A stretch of DNA of 64,000 nt from Desulfobacteraceae bacterium. Its GTDB lineage: Bacteria > Desulfobacterota > Desulfobacteria > Desulfobacterales > RPRI01. Both the position numbers and the translations under genes were made by a program. Shown here one piece after another: positions 25,188 to 35,098 of the stretch. Below the pieces are notes generated by a model. It was not told where the DNA came from and did not search any database. It was given only the letters and a program-made list of their open reading frames with translations. Position 1 is the first letter of the stretch. Every line of letters begins with the position of its first letter. The stretch lies in the NCBI GenBank assembly GCA_011391695.1, contig JAABQB010000011.1:1-64000 (forward strand). The letters are read 5' to 3'.

Positions 25188-25955
25188 TTGAATTTTGATC
25201 ATACAACAATAACGATTATTTTATCGGCTGTTTCTTTTCTTGCCGGATTTATTGACAGCATTGCAGGCGGCGGTGGTCTTCTTCTGCTGCCCTCCTTAAT
25301 GGTTGCCGGGATCCCTCCCCAGGTTGCCCTTGGAACTAATAAATTCGCCTCTTCAATAGGAACCGGTACCGCTCTGATTAATTTTATCCTTAAAAAAAAG
25401 GTTGTCTGGAAAATTGCCGCTTCGGGTATTGCCTTTTCACTGATCGGTTCATTTGTCGGCACTAAGACAATCCTTATTTTTAGCAACGAAACCGCAGGAA
25501 AAATTATTATATTTCTTCTTCCGCTTGCGATGCTGATCACACTGATACCGCAAAAAGAGCGGGCGACCGGAAAGAAACCGTCAGTATTTGATCTTACCGT
25601 AAAGATACCTGCCATCTGCCTTCTAATCGGATTTTATGACGGTTTTTTCGGCCCCGGAACCGGGAGTTTCCTGATAATCGCCTTCCACATATTCATAGGA
25701 CTCGGCCTTGTTCAATCTTCAGCCACGGCAAAAGTTTTCAATCTTGCCTCCAATTTAGGCGCTCTTGCGATTTTCGTCTCAGGGGGTAAAGTCATCTATA
25801 TGATCGGAATACCGCTTGCCATTGCCAATATCCTTGGAAATTATCTGGGCAGCAGTCTCGCGATAAAAAAAGGCGCAAACACAGTAAAATTTTTTCTTCT
25901 ACTCTCGCTTACCATCTTAATGGTATCGCTGATCTGGAAGTATGCTGTCAAATAA
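25188..25955 (+). CDS. TauE/SafE-family membrane exporter
   Basis: A 255-aa integral membrane protein with about eight hydrophobic helices. The family hallmarks are the two repeats AGFIDSIAGGGGLLLLPSL (residues 17-35) with GTNKFASSIGTG, and LIGFYDGFFGPGTGSFL with SATAKVFNLASNLGA. The family exports sulfite, sulfoacetate or related organosulfur anions; the substrate here cannot be told. The open frame extends 132 bases upstream, but TTG 25188 has AAAGGA 5 bases before it and gives the normal length. It lies between the two halves of the Pfa cluster, codirectional with them. Confidence 0.85.
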   Translation: MNFDHTTITIILSAVSFLAGFIDSIAGGGGLLLLPSLMVAGIPPQVALGTNKFASSIGTGTALINFILKKKVVWKIAASGIAFSLIGSFVGTKTILIFSNETAGKIIIFLLPLAMLITLIPQKERATGKKPSVFDLTVKIPAICLLIGFYDGFFGPGTGSFLIIAFHIFIGLGLVQSSATAKVFNLASNLGALAIFVSGGKVIYMIGIPLAIANILGNYLGSSLAIKKGANTVKFFLLLSLTILMVSLIWKYAVK

Positions 25956-26154
25956 ACTGCCATCGGCTGTTACAGTCCGGAGATTTTTATTCAGATCCAA
26001 TATCGATGGCCTGTAATATAAATTTTGGCTCTTGCCTAAAAAACATTTGTCGGATATAAATTTTTGCTCTGAATTTTACAGAATCGGCCTGAAGTATCGC
26101 TTCTGTTTTTAATCGGGTGCAATAATAAATAAAGGTGTTTTTTCAAAGTGGGCA

Positions 26155-29100
26155 ATGAATAAAAATCATGCAATAGCGGTTGTTGGAATGGCAGGCCTGT
26201 TTCCGGGAGCATTGAATATTAGTTGCTTCTGGCATAATATTGTCAATAAAATTGGCACCACATCTGAAATACCCGAAGACAGATGGAAAGTCCATTCCGC
26301 TTTTATGTATGAAAAAAGTTTCATGCCGGATAAAGCCTATTCCAAAAAGGCCTGTCTGATAAATAATTTCAGATTCGATCCTGCCGGAATTGACATAGAC
26401 AAAAACATATTAAAAGAGCTTGACCCTCTTTATCAGTTTGTTCTTCATACCGGCAGGGAAGCTTTCTTATCCTGCAACACAAAAAACCTTGACAGAAAAA
26501 AAACCGGCGTCGCGCTTGCCGCAATATCTCTTCCTACCGACTCATCTTCCGGGCTGGCACGAAGAGTCATCGGCCGGTCATACCGGGAAAACCTATCCGG
26601 CAAATCTTTTTCTTCTGATGACATGTATATAAGTACAGCAGAGGCTCTTTCTGCCAGGGTAACAAGCCTCCCGGCCGCAATCCTGGCAGCGGGTCTTGGC
26701 TTAGGCGGCGGCAGCTTCACCCTGGATGCAGCATGCGCCTCTTCCATATACGCTGTCAAGCTTGCTTGTGACGAACTTAATTCACATAACGCGGATGCCA
26801 TGCTGGCAGGAGGCGTATCAAGGCCCGACTGCTTGTACACGCAGGTTGGATTCAGCCAGCTGCGTGCTCTTTCTCCTTCGGGGCGCTGCGCGCCTTTTGA
26901 TCAAAAAGCCGACGGCCTTGTAGTTGGAGAAGGCGCCGGGATTCTTGTTTTAAAAAGGCTTGAAGATGCCATAAGAGATAATGACACAATATACGGCCTC
27001 ATCGGCGGCATAGGACTTTCAAATGATATTGGCGGAAATCTTCTCTCTCCCGATTCGGAAGGTCAGGTGCGTGCCATGAGAATGGCCTATGAATCTGCGG
27101 GATGGAATCCATGGGATGTTGATCTTATCGAATGCCATGGTACCGGCACCCTTGCTGGAGACGCAACTGAACTTGCGAGCCTTGTGGAGTTATGGGGAAA
27201 ATCCGGCTGGTCCGAAGCCCAATGCCCGATCGGTTCCGTGAAATCGATGATCGGCCACCTGCTCACAGGCGCCGGCGCTGCAGGAATGATAAAAACGCTT
27301 CTTGCAATAAAAAACAAAACTCTCCCGCCATCTCTTAATTTCACAAAAGCGCCTGAAAAAAGCCCGATCCACGGCAGCCCTTTCAGGGTTCAGACGGATA
27401 CCGGAAAGTGGGAAAGAAAAAGTGAAAACACACCATTTCGCGCGGCAGTTAGCGCTTTCGGATTTGGCGGAATTAACGGCCATCTTCTTTTTGAAGAATG
27501 GCTCCCCGGTAAAAATTACCCGCATTTGAAATCTTCCGGAACCGGAAGAAACATGGCCCGGACAGCAGATGAGAAATTGACGCCCCCCGTTGCAATTGTG
27601 GGAATGGATGCTCATTTTGGAACCTTTACATCCCTTAAGGAATTTCAGGAAGGAATATTCAACGGTGATTCAGCCATATGCAAAAGGCCGGAAGATCGGT
27701 GGAAAGGATGTGATGAACTTGCAAATAAGTTTCTTCACGGCCGCGGTTCATGGGGAGCTTATATAAAAAAGATTGAATTTGATTCCGGCTCGTTTCATAT
27801 TCCGCCTATTGAAATTCCCGATATTCTCATTCAACATCTGCTTATTCTTAACGTGGCGGCAAAGGCAATGAAAGATGCTGGGCTGCCTGCAAGAAAAATC
27901 CGCAATCGAATGGGAGTTATTATCGGAGCGGACTTTGACTACGAAGCAACAAATTTTCAGCTCCGGTGGGAGCTGTTGAATTCTTCAGAGGGACAAAAAG
28001 CAAATTCAGAATTGAAAGCCGCTCAGGATGCCTGTTCCCCGCCGCTAACATCTTCAAGAACGCTCGGAGCCCTTGGCGGCATCATAGCAAGCAGGATTGC
28101 CAGGGAATTCCGTTTTGGAGGACCGAGCTTTGTAGTTTCATGTGATTCTTCATCCGGCCTTAAGGCTGTTGAAATCGGTGTAAGAGCTATCCGGCAGAAT
28201 GAAGCCGATATGATGCTTATAGGCGCTGTTGATCTATCCGGAGATATACGAAACATAATAATCTCTGACAGGTTACAGTGTTATTCAAAAAGCTGCAGGA
28301 TCGCTCCTTTCGACGTTTTATCAGAAGGAACCTTGCCCGGTGAAGGGGCTGCCGCAATAATTCTGAAAAATTTTGACCAGGCGATTAAAGATAACGACAG
28401 AATTTATGCTGTTATTGATGGTGTCGGCAAGGCATCTGCAAACGGGCACAACTCATGCCTTCCCCTGAAGGAGGCTTATTCTCTTTCTCTTGAAAGAGCA
28501 TTAAATGATGCTTCTGTTTCACCGTTTTCCATAAGCTATTTCGAAGCGCACGGCAGCGGAAATCCTTCTGAAGACACCTTCGAAATAGAAACATTAAATC
28601 AATTATTCAAAAATTCATCCGCCAGATGCGCTATAGGTTCTGTCAAACCAAATATCGGTAATGCCGGGTCAGCATCAGGACTTGCTTCCCTTATAAAGAC
28701 CTGCCTTTGTCTGTACCACGAAATCATACCGCCGCTGGTAAATTTTTCGGAACCGGCCATCGCCATTGAAAACAATCTCCACTTTCCCGTATCACCTCAA
28801 TTCTGGTACAGGAACAGGATAGATGGTCCCCGTAAGGCATGCATATCTTCAATATCAAATGACGGGAACTGTATGCATGTTGTTATTAAAGGCAATGAAT
28901 ACATAGCCCCGACCGCCGTTTCTGAAAAAATTTCCATGGAAAGAAAAAACCCGCTGGGACAAAGACATTTCTGTCTTTTCATTGTTGACGGCGAGACAAA
29001 GAATGAACTCATGGACGGCATTAATTCCCTTTCCGGTAAAATAATTAATAGAAACGATATAATCGAATGCGCATATAATTGGTTGCAGCATAAAAAACCC

Positions 29101-32100
29101 GACAGTAAAAAAAAATATGCCCTGTCTATTGCAGCAGGAGATATCAGTTATCTTCAACAATGGATAAAAGATGCAAAATATATTGTTGAAACAGACATTC
29201 ATAAAAAAATGAACGGGCCGGGTGGAATCTACTATTCACCGAACCCGCTCGGACAAAAACATAAAACGGCTTTTGTTTTCCCCGGTTCCGGAAATCACTA
29301 TCTTGGAATGGGCAGAGGAACAGGAGTCTATTTTCCGGATATACTGCGGAAAATGGATGAGAGGACAGAAAGACTTCAAACACAAATTGTTCCGGAATGC
29401 TTTGTTCCATGGCGAAGCTCATGGGGAAAAGGGTGGGAAAATGACGCCAGTCAAAAAATTGCCGCCAGTCCCTTGAACATGATTTTCGGACAAGTCGCAT
29501 ACAGCGGGATTATCGCCAAACTTCTGATGAGTTTCGGGATTAAGCCTTCTGCTGTCATAGGATACAGCCTCGGAGAGTCTGCCGGCAATTTTGCAATGAA
29601 TGTATGGCCTGATTACGGTGAAATGCTCGACAGAATGCTCAAAACAGAATTGTTTACTTCAGAACTTGCAGGCACATACAATTCCGCCCGTAAGGCATGG
29701 AATATATCTGCCAGTGAAAACATAGACTGGTGTGCCGCGGTAGTAAATCGCCCGGCAAAGAATGTAATCAAAACCCTCGCAGCTTTCCCATATGTAAGGC
29801 TTTTGATAGTCAACACACCCGATGAATGTGTAATAGGAGGAGTGAAAAAACAGGTTGAGGCCTTAGTAAGAGAGCTTTCATGCGAAGCGGTTTATCTTGA
29901 GGGTGTTGTGACGGTGCACTGCGATGCCGTCAACCCAGTAGCCGATAAATATGAAGAGCTTCACCTTTTCCCGGTCAATCCGCCTGAAGGAATTACCTTT
30001 TACAGTTGTGCACTTGGACGTTCATATAAAATAACAAGCGCAAATGCCGCTTCTTCCATATTGAAACAGGGGATTCACGGCTTTGACTTCACTGCAACGA
30101 TAGAACAGGCTTATAAAGATGGGATACGCATTTTTATTGAAACCGGACCTCTTTCTTCATGCACAAGAATGATAGACAGGATTCTTCAGGACAGACCTCA
30201 CTTTGCCGCTTCCGCATCTGCCAAAGGCGAGGATGAATATATTACATTCATTAAATTCATGGGATCCCTGATAGGTGAAAGAATTCCTGTCGATACAGAT
30301 AGGATTTACAAAGAATTCTCTCCGGGAATAAATGTTTTATCTGAAAATAAAGGCCGCGGGTTGGTACTGTCTACCGGAGGCAAGGCTCCTGCGCCTTCAG
30401 TGATGAATATAGAACAAGATGATGATAAGGAACCTAATAAGACAAATGCAACCGAGGAAAACAGAATTGCCCCTGCTTTAGACAAAAAGATTCATAAAAA
30501 TACCGGTCATACCGCGACAGATTATATCGGATTGATAAAGTCCATCAAAAACAACATTGAATCAACCATCAGAGCGCATGAAAAATATCTTGATTTTTCA
30601 AATGAGCTGGCAAAAAATTTTGCTGATACTTTTGCTTTCCAGATAAACCTTCTTGAAAAGATGACTTCAGGCAGCAGATCAACTGAAAATAAGGAAGCCC
30701 TCTTCCCCCGCGAGATGTGCATGGAATTTGCCGCAGGATCGGTAGCAAAAGTGCTTGGGAATGAATTTGCAGAGGTTGACAATTACAGGGCAAGAGTACG
30801 TCTTCCCGATGAACCGCTGATGCTTGTTGACAGAATAATTTCAATAGAGGGAGAAAAGTGTTCTCTGGGATCAGGATGTATTGTAACCGAGCACGATGTT
30901 CTGCCCGGAGCATGGTATCTTGACGGTGGACACGCACCGGTATGTATCTCTGTTGAAGCAGGACAGGCAGATCTTTTTCTCTCTTCTTACCTCGGAATCG
31001 ATCTTGCGGTAAAAGGTGAAAGAACTTACAGGCTGCTTGATGCAACGGTAAAGTTTCACCGCGGTTTGCCTGAACCCGGTGATGTAATCCGCTACGTAAT
31101 AAATATAGAAAGGTTCGTGAAACAAAAAGAGACTTATCTTTTCTTTTTTAATTTTGAGGGGTATATCGGGGAAACCCATCTTATAAGCATGTATAACGGA
31201 TGTGCCGGATTTTTTACCGAAGAGGAAGTTAATAATTCAGGGGGAATTATCCTTACGGAAAAAGATGCTCTCCCGGCTGAAGGCAAAAAGCCTTCTGACT
31301 GGAAAGAGCTGGTACCTTTTCACGCGGAAAGTTTTGATGAAAATACATTGGACCTCCTCAGGCATGGGAACCTTTCAGGGTGTTTCGGGCCATCTTTCGA
31401 AGGAATCAAGCTGACAGATTCCCTGTGGCTTCCCGGCGGAAGAATGAAACTGATTGACAGAATTCTTTCTGTAGATTCCGAAGGCGGACGTTTCGGCCTC
31501 GGCATCGTAAGGGCTGAAGCCGATATCCATCCCGACGACTGGTTCCTTACCTGCCATTTCATGGATGACATGGTAATGCCGGGAACTCTAATGTATGAAT
31601 GCTGCTCGCATGCCTTGCGGGTCTTTATTATGAGAATGGGCTGGGTCACGGGAAAATCCGGCGTGTATCTCGAACCAGTTGCCGGAATAGAAAGCATTTT
31701 GAAATGCCGCGGGCCGGTAACCCCGAAAACACGCAAAGTGATATACGAAGTTGAAATAAAGGAGATCGGATACAATCCGGAACCTTATGTGATTGCCGAT
31801 GCTCACATTTATGCGGACGGACACCGGATAGTCTTTTTCAAAGATATGTCGATGAAAATGACAGGAATATCCCGTAATGAAATCGAGTATCAATGGAAAT
31901 CAAAAAAGATAATTACAAGAAGAAAGAAAGCTCTTTTCGACCATGACAGGATACTTGCATTTTCAATCGGAAAGCCCTCGGAGGCTTTCGGAGATAAATA
32001 CAAGATATTCGATTCAGAAAGGCGTATAGCAAGACTGCCCGGGCCGCCGTATCTTTTTATGGACAGGATTACGTCCGTTGAGCCTGAAGCATGGGCGCTG

Positions 32101-33090
32101 AAGCCGGGAGGCTGGATAGAGGCAGAATATGACGTCCCGCATGATGCATGGTATTTCAAAGCAAACCGTTCACCGTCGATGCCTTTTGCAGTCCTTCTTG
32201 AATTGGCGCTTCAACCGTGCGGCTGGCTTGCCGCGTATATGGGCTCAGCGCTGAAAAGCAGCAATGATTTAAAATTCAGAAATCTTGGCGGAAATGCTGT
32301 ACAGCACTCTGAAGTTATGCCGGATTCGGGTACTCTGACAATGCGGGCGCGCGCAAAAAAAATCTCCGGGGCGGGAGATATGATCATTGAAGAATTTGAG
32401 ATGCAGGTTCTTCAGACAGGCAGGATCATCTATGAAGGAGATACCGTATTCGGCTTTTTCTCTGATGAGGCCCTTTCAAAACAGGTTGGAATCCGTGAAA
32501 TAGATAAAGAGATATACAAATTATCACCGGAAGAAATTAATACCTGTACTTCACATACATTCCCCGATGAAGCGCCTCTGTCACCCGAAGACAGCACTAT
32601 TGAGCCGTCACCATTACTGGGAATGCCGTCAAAGGCTTTTCGTATGATAGATGCTATCGACATATTTGCTGAAAAAGGCGGTCCTTCAGGACTCGGTTAT
32701 GTCCGGGGAATAAAAAATGTTAATCCGGAGGAATGGTTTTTCAAGGCCCATTTTTTTCAGGATCCTGTTTGTCCCGGCTCTCTCGGAATAGAATCTTTCC
32801 TGCAGACAATAAAGTTCATTGCAATCAAACGATGGGAACATCTTGCTGAAACGCACAGATTTTCTCCGGTTACCGGAAAATCTCATAACTGGATTTACCG
32901 CGGACAGATAATTCCGGAAAACAGAAGGGTTGAAGTTGAAACAATTGTAACCGAAATCAGGGATGAACCCATACCCTGCATAATGGCAGACGGTTATTTG
33001 AAGGTTGACGGGCTGTACATATACAAAATGAAGAACTTTGGTATAAAACTGATTCCCGGTCGTCACTCCCGTGAAAACGGGAGTCCATAA
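26155..33090 (+). CDS. pfaC: PfaC-like megasynthase with fused AT and four hot-dog domains (KS-CLF-AT-DHx4)
   Basis: A 2311-aa iterative synthase. Ketosynthase (residues 5-440; active Cys 194 in DAACASSIYA). Second ketosynthase-like domain (480-870), where the active position reads SCDSSSG, Ser 665 by alignment, so it is a chain-length-factor-type subunit. PfaB-like acyltransferase (1030-1350; FVFPGSGNHY, nucleophile Ser 1138 in GYSLGES). Then four FabA-like hot-dog units starting near 1548, 1763, 1959 and 2157. The second and fourth keep the catalytic pattern CHFMDDMVMPG and AHFFQDPVCPG. Such dehydratase pairs install the cis double bonds in polyunsaturated chains. The last ten residues come from a dispersed repeat. 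oleA starts 17 bases later. Confidence 0.9.
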   Translation: MNKNHAIAVVGMAGLFPGALNISCFWHNIVNKIGTTSEIPEDRWKVHSAFMYEKSFMPDKAYSKKACLINNFRFDPAGIDIDKNILKELDPLYQFVLHTGREAFLSCNTKNLDRKKTGVALAAISLPTDSSSGLARRVIGRSYRENLSGKSFSSDDMYISTAEALSARVTSLPAAILAAGLGLGGGSFTLDAACASSIYAVKLACDELNSHNADAMLAGGVSRPDCLYTQVGFSQLRALSPSGRCAPFDQKADGLVVGEGAGILVLKRLEDAIRDNDTIYGLIGGIGLSNDIGGNLLSPDSEGQVRAMRMAYESAGWNPWDVDLIECHGTGTLAGDATELASLVELWGKSGWSEAQCPIGSVKSMIGHLLTGAGAAGMIKTLLAIKNKTLPPSLNFTKAPEKSPIHGSPFRVQTDTGKWERKSENTPFRAAVSAFGFGGINGHLLFEEWLPGKNYPHLKSSGTGRNMARTADEKLTPPVAIVGMDAHFGTFTSLKEFQEGIFNGDSAICKRPEDRWKGCDELANKFLHGRGSWGAYIKKIEFDSGSFHIPPIEIPDILIQHLLILNVAAKAMKDAGLPARKIRNRMGVIIGADFDYEATNFQLRWELLNSSEGQKANSELKAAQDACSPPLTSSRTLGALGGIIASRIAREFRFGGPSFVVSCDSSSGLKAVEIGVRAIRQNEADMMLIGAVDLSGDIRNIIISDRLQCYSKSCRIAPFDVLSEGTLPGEGAAAIILKNFDQAIKDNDRIYAVIDGVGKASANGHNSCLPLKEAYSLSLERALNDASVSPFSISYFEAHGSGNPSEDTFEIETLNQLFKNSSARCAIGSVKPNIGNAGSASGLASLIKTCLCLYHEIIPPLVNFSEPAIAIENNLHFPVSPQFWYRNRIDGPRKACISSISNDGNCMHVVIKGNEYIAPTAVSEKISMERKNPLGQRHFCLFIVDGETKNELMDGINSLSGKIINRNDIIECAYNWLQHKKPDSKKKYALSIAAGDISYLQQWIKDAKYIVETDIHKKMNGPGGIYYSPNPLGQKHKTAFVFPGSGNHYLGMGRGTGVYFPDILRKMDERTERLQTQIVPECFVPWRSSWGKGWENDASQKIAASPLNMIFGQVAYSGIIAKLLMSFGIKPSAVIGYSLGESAGNFAMNVWPDYGEMLDRMLKTELFTSELAGTYNSARKAWNISASENIDWCAAVVNRPAKNVIKTLAAFPYVRLLIVNTPDECVIGGVKKQVEALVRELSCEAVYLEGVVTVHCDAVNPVADKYEELHLFPVNPPEGITFYSCALGRSYKITSANAASSILKQGIHGFDFTATIEQAYKDGIRIFIETGPLSSCTRMIDRILQDRPHFAASASAKGEDEYITFIKFMGSLIGERIPVDTDRIYKEFSPGINVLSENKGRGLVLSTGGKAPAPSVMNIEQDDDKEPNKTNATEENRIAPALDKKIHKNTGHTATDYIGLIKSIKNNIESTIRAHEKYLDFSNELAKNFADTFAFQINLLEKMTSGSRSTENKEALFPREMCMEFAAGSVAKVLGNEFAEVDNYRARVRLPDEPLMLVDRIISIEGEKCSLGSGCIVTEHDVLPGAWYLDGGHAPVCISVEAGQADLFLSSYLGIDLAVKGERTYRLLDATVKFHRGLPEPGDVIRYVINIERFVKQKETYLFFFNFEGYIGETHLISMYNGCAGFFTEEEVNNSGGIILTEKDALPAEGKKPSDWKELVPFHAESFDENTLDLLRHGNLSGCFGPSFEGIKLTDSLWLPGGRMKLIDRILSVDSEGGRFGLGIVRAEADIHPDDWFLTCHFMDDMVMPGTLMYECCSHALRVFIMRMGWVTGKSGVYLEPVAGIESILKCRGPVTPKTRKVIYEVEIKEIGYNPEPYVIADAHIYADGHRIVFFKDMSMKMTGISRNEIEYQWKSKKIITRRKKALFDHDRILAFSIGKPSEAFGDKYKIFDSERRIARLPGPPYLFMDRITSVEPEAWALKPGGWIEAEYDVPHDAWYFKANRSPSMPFAVLLELALQPCGWLAAYMGSALKSSNDLKFRNLGGNAVQHSEVMPDSGTLTMRARAKKISGAGDMIIEEFEMQVLQTGRIIYEGDTVFGFFSDEALSKQVGIREIDKEIYKLSPEEINTCTSHTFPDEAPLSPEDSTIEPSPLLGMPSKAFRMIDAIDIFAEKGGPSGLGYVRGIKNVNPEEWFFKAHFFQDPVCPGSLGIESFLQTIKFIAIKRWEHLAETHRFSPVTGKSHNWIYRGQIIPENRRVEVETIVTEIRDEPIPCIMADGYLKVDGLYIYKMKNFGIKLIPGRHSRENGSP
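33061..33089. repeat. Dispersed palindromic repeat supplying the PfaC stop codon
   Basis: CACTCCCGTG-AAAA-CGGGAGTCC is a near-palindrome of the same type as at 5833-5860 inside MITE-like copy 1. Read in frame it encodes GRHSRENGSP, and the TAA immediately follows. These residues look like read-through into an inserted repeat rather than native protein sequence. Confidence 0.6.
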
Positions 33091-33107
33091 TTCGGAGTTT
33101 AAATTAA

Positions 33108-34148
33108 ATGCTCTATTCAAAAGTTTATATTGAATCGCTCGGGTATGAGCTTGCGCCTAATGTAATAACGTCGGATGACATCGAAAAGCGCCTTGAACCA
33201 CTGTATGATCACCTCCATTTTCAAAAAGGCCAGCTTGAAATAATTACAGGCATACGCGAGAGACGCTTCTGGGATGAAGGGTATACAATGCATGAGGGAG
33301 CAACATCGGCCGGCCGCAAGGCAATAAACGACTCTAATATAGACATAAAGGATATCGGCATGCTTGTTTATGGCGGAGTATGCAGGGATAATTTGGAACC
33401 TGCAACAGCCTGTGCAGTTGCAGATGGTCTCGGGCTTTCACGCGAAACCCATATTTTTGATGTTTCAAATGCATGCCTTGGAGTACTCAACGGCATGATA
33501 CAAATTGCAAATGCCATAGAACTTGGCCAGATCAAGGCCGGTCTTGTTGTGTCATGCGAATCCGCCCGTCAGATAGTTGATTATACAATAAAACGTCTCC
33601 TTAAAGAAAAAAACATGGATATATTCAGAAAAACCATTGCAACCCTTACAGGCGGATCGGGTGCAGCAGCCGTGCTTCTGGCGGATGGATCCATATCAAA
33701 AAGGGAACACCGTCTTATTGGGGGCATGATACGGAGCGCTACCGAGCATCATAAACTCTGCAGATGGGGCCCTGATACCGGAATACCTGCAAGCGGTCTT
33801 CACATAATGGAAACAGATTCTGTAGGTGTTCTTAAAAACGGGGTGGTTCTCGGCATAGAGACTTTTAAGGCTTTTAAGAAAGAACTCTCATGGCCGGCGG
33901 ATAAACCGGACAAGATAATCTGCCATCAGGTTGGTTCAGCGCATCAGAAAACTATTCTGGAATCAATCGGGATACCGAAAGAAAAAGATTTTACCACTTA
34001 TCAGTATCTTGGAAATATAGGGACTGTATCTCTTCCCTTGACGGCTGCCATTGCTTATGAACGTGAATTTCTGAAAAATGGTGATCTTGTCGGATTCCTT
34101 GGAATAGGAAGCGGGCTCAACTGCCTGATGCTTGGTATAGAATGGTAA
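33108..34148 (+). CDS. oleA: OleA, head-to-head acyl-CoA condensing enzyme
   Basis: A 346-aa thiolase-fold enzyme of the OleA group (KAS III relatives). It joins two fatty acyl thioesters to a 2-alkyl-3-keto acid, the first step of long-chain olefin synthesis. The catalytic Cys is in FDVSNACLGVLNGM (about residue 127). The KAS III His and Asn are in ICHQVGSAHQK (about 268) and GNIGTVSLPLT (about 303). The early REFR-like GIRERRFWDEG segment is characteristic of OleA. It sits directly behind the PfaC-like gene and is followed by oleB, oleC and oleD in order, which strongly supports the assignment over an ordinary KAS III. Confidence 0.92.
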   Translation: MLYSKVYIESLGYELAPNVITSDDIEKRLEPLYDHLHFQKGQLEIITGIRERRFWDEGYTMHEGATSAGRKAINDSNIDIKDIGMLVYGGVCRDNLEPATACAVADGLGLSRETHIFDVSNACLGVLNGMIQIANAIELGQIKAGLVVSCESARQIVDYTIKRLLKEKNMDIFRKTIATLTGGSGAAAVLLADGSISKREHRLIGGMIRSATEHHKLCRWGPDTGIPASGLHIMETDSVGVLKNGVVLGIETFKAFKKELSWPADKPDKIICHQVGSAHQKTILESIGIPKEKDFTTYQYLGNIGTVSLPLTAAIAYEREFLKNGDLVGFLGIGSGLNCLMLGIEW

Positions 34149-34167
34149 GTAAATACGGGATGGATAA

Positions 34168-35082
34168 GTGGCAAAAGAAAAACATATCGATATTTCCGGT
34201 ATAAAACATCTTTACCCGTTTAAGTCCAATTATATTGAGATAAGAGGGATAAAATACCATTATATCGACGAGGGGTCTGGAAATCCTGTTCTGATGATTC
34301 ACGGGAACCCTACCTGGTCTTTCTATTTCCGCTCCCTTATAAAGGATTTGTCACCCAATTTCCGCACAATAGCGCCTGATCACATAGGCTGCGGCCTTTC
34401 CGGAAAACCTGATGAATCCGATTATGATTTCAGGTTAAAAAGCCGTATCGAAGATATCGATTCATTTCTCGGTCATCTTAAATTAAACGGCAAGATAACT
34501 CTTATTCTTCATGACTGGGGCGGAATGATAGGCATGGCATACGCGGTAAAAAATCCTGAGAAGATAAACTCTGTTGTTATTATGAATACTGCGGCCTTCT
34601 TCCCGCTCGGTGAAAAAATAAAGATACCGTTGAGACTGAGAGTGATACGGAACATCGGCCCTTTCGCAAACATCACCGTTCTCGGATTCAACCTGTTTGC
34701 AAAAGCGGCTCTTTATATGGCATCATACAGGGGCCTTTCGAAGGATGCAAAAAAGGGGCTGATTGCTCCATACAATTCCTGGAGGAATCGAATTGCAACC
34801 TTAAAATTTGTTCAGGATATTCCTCTTGAAAAGAATGATCCGAGCTATGATACAGTAAAATATGTTGATGATAGCCTCTACATGCTTGCGCATATCCCTT
34901 TGCTCATCTGCTGGGGGAAGCATGATTTTGTCTTTACGGAAAACTATCTTGCCGAATGGCAGAAACGCTTTCCAAAAGCCGAAACTCATATTTTTGAAAA
35001 TGCAGGACATTACGTGCTTGAAGACGAACCAGAAAAAACAGCTTCTGTTATTAAGGATTTCTTGAACAGACATATGCTTTAA
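34168..35082 (+). CDS. oleB: OleB, beta-lactone decarboxylase (alpha/beta hydrolase)
   Basis: A 304-aa alpha/beta hydrolase of the haloalkane-dehalogenase-like OleB family, which decarboxylates the cis-beta-lactone made by OleC to the final cis-olefin. Oxyanion segment MIHGNPTWSFYFRSL (about residues 42-56). The nucleophile is Asp in LHDWGGMIGMAYA (about 114), as expected for OleB rather than a serine esterase. The general acid region CWGKHDFVFTE and the C-terminal NAGHYVLEDEPE supply Asp and His. It starts with GTG after GGATGGATAA. Spacing from oleA is 19 bases, to oleC 4-16 bases; clearly one operon. Confidence 0.9.
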   Translation: MAKEKHIDISGIKHLYPFKSNYIEIRGIKYHYIDEGSGNPVLMIHGNPTWSFYFRSLIKDLSPNFRTIAPDHIGCGLSGKPDESDYDFRLKSRIEDIDSFLGHLKLNGKITLILHDWGGMIGMAYAVKNPEKINSVVIMNTAAFFPLGEKIKIPLRLRVIRNIGPFANITVLGFNLFAKAALYMASYRGLSKDAKKGLIAPYNSWRNRIATLKFVQDIPLEKNDPSYDTVKYVDDSLYMLAHIPLLICWGKHDFVFTENYLAEWQKRFPKAETHIFENAGHYVLEDEPEKTASVIKDFLNRHML

Positions 35083-35098
35083 TGCAGTGAAGGATGCC

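Noticed and set aside
33108-34148. Ordinary FabH (KAS III) for this gene
   Set aside because: The GIRERRFW segment, NACLG active site and strict oleBCD order fit OleA much better.
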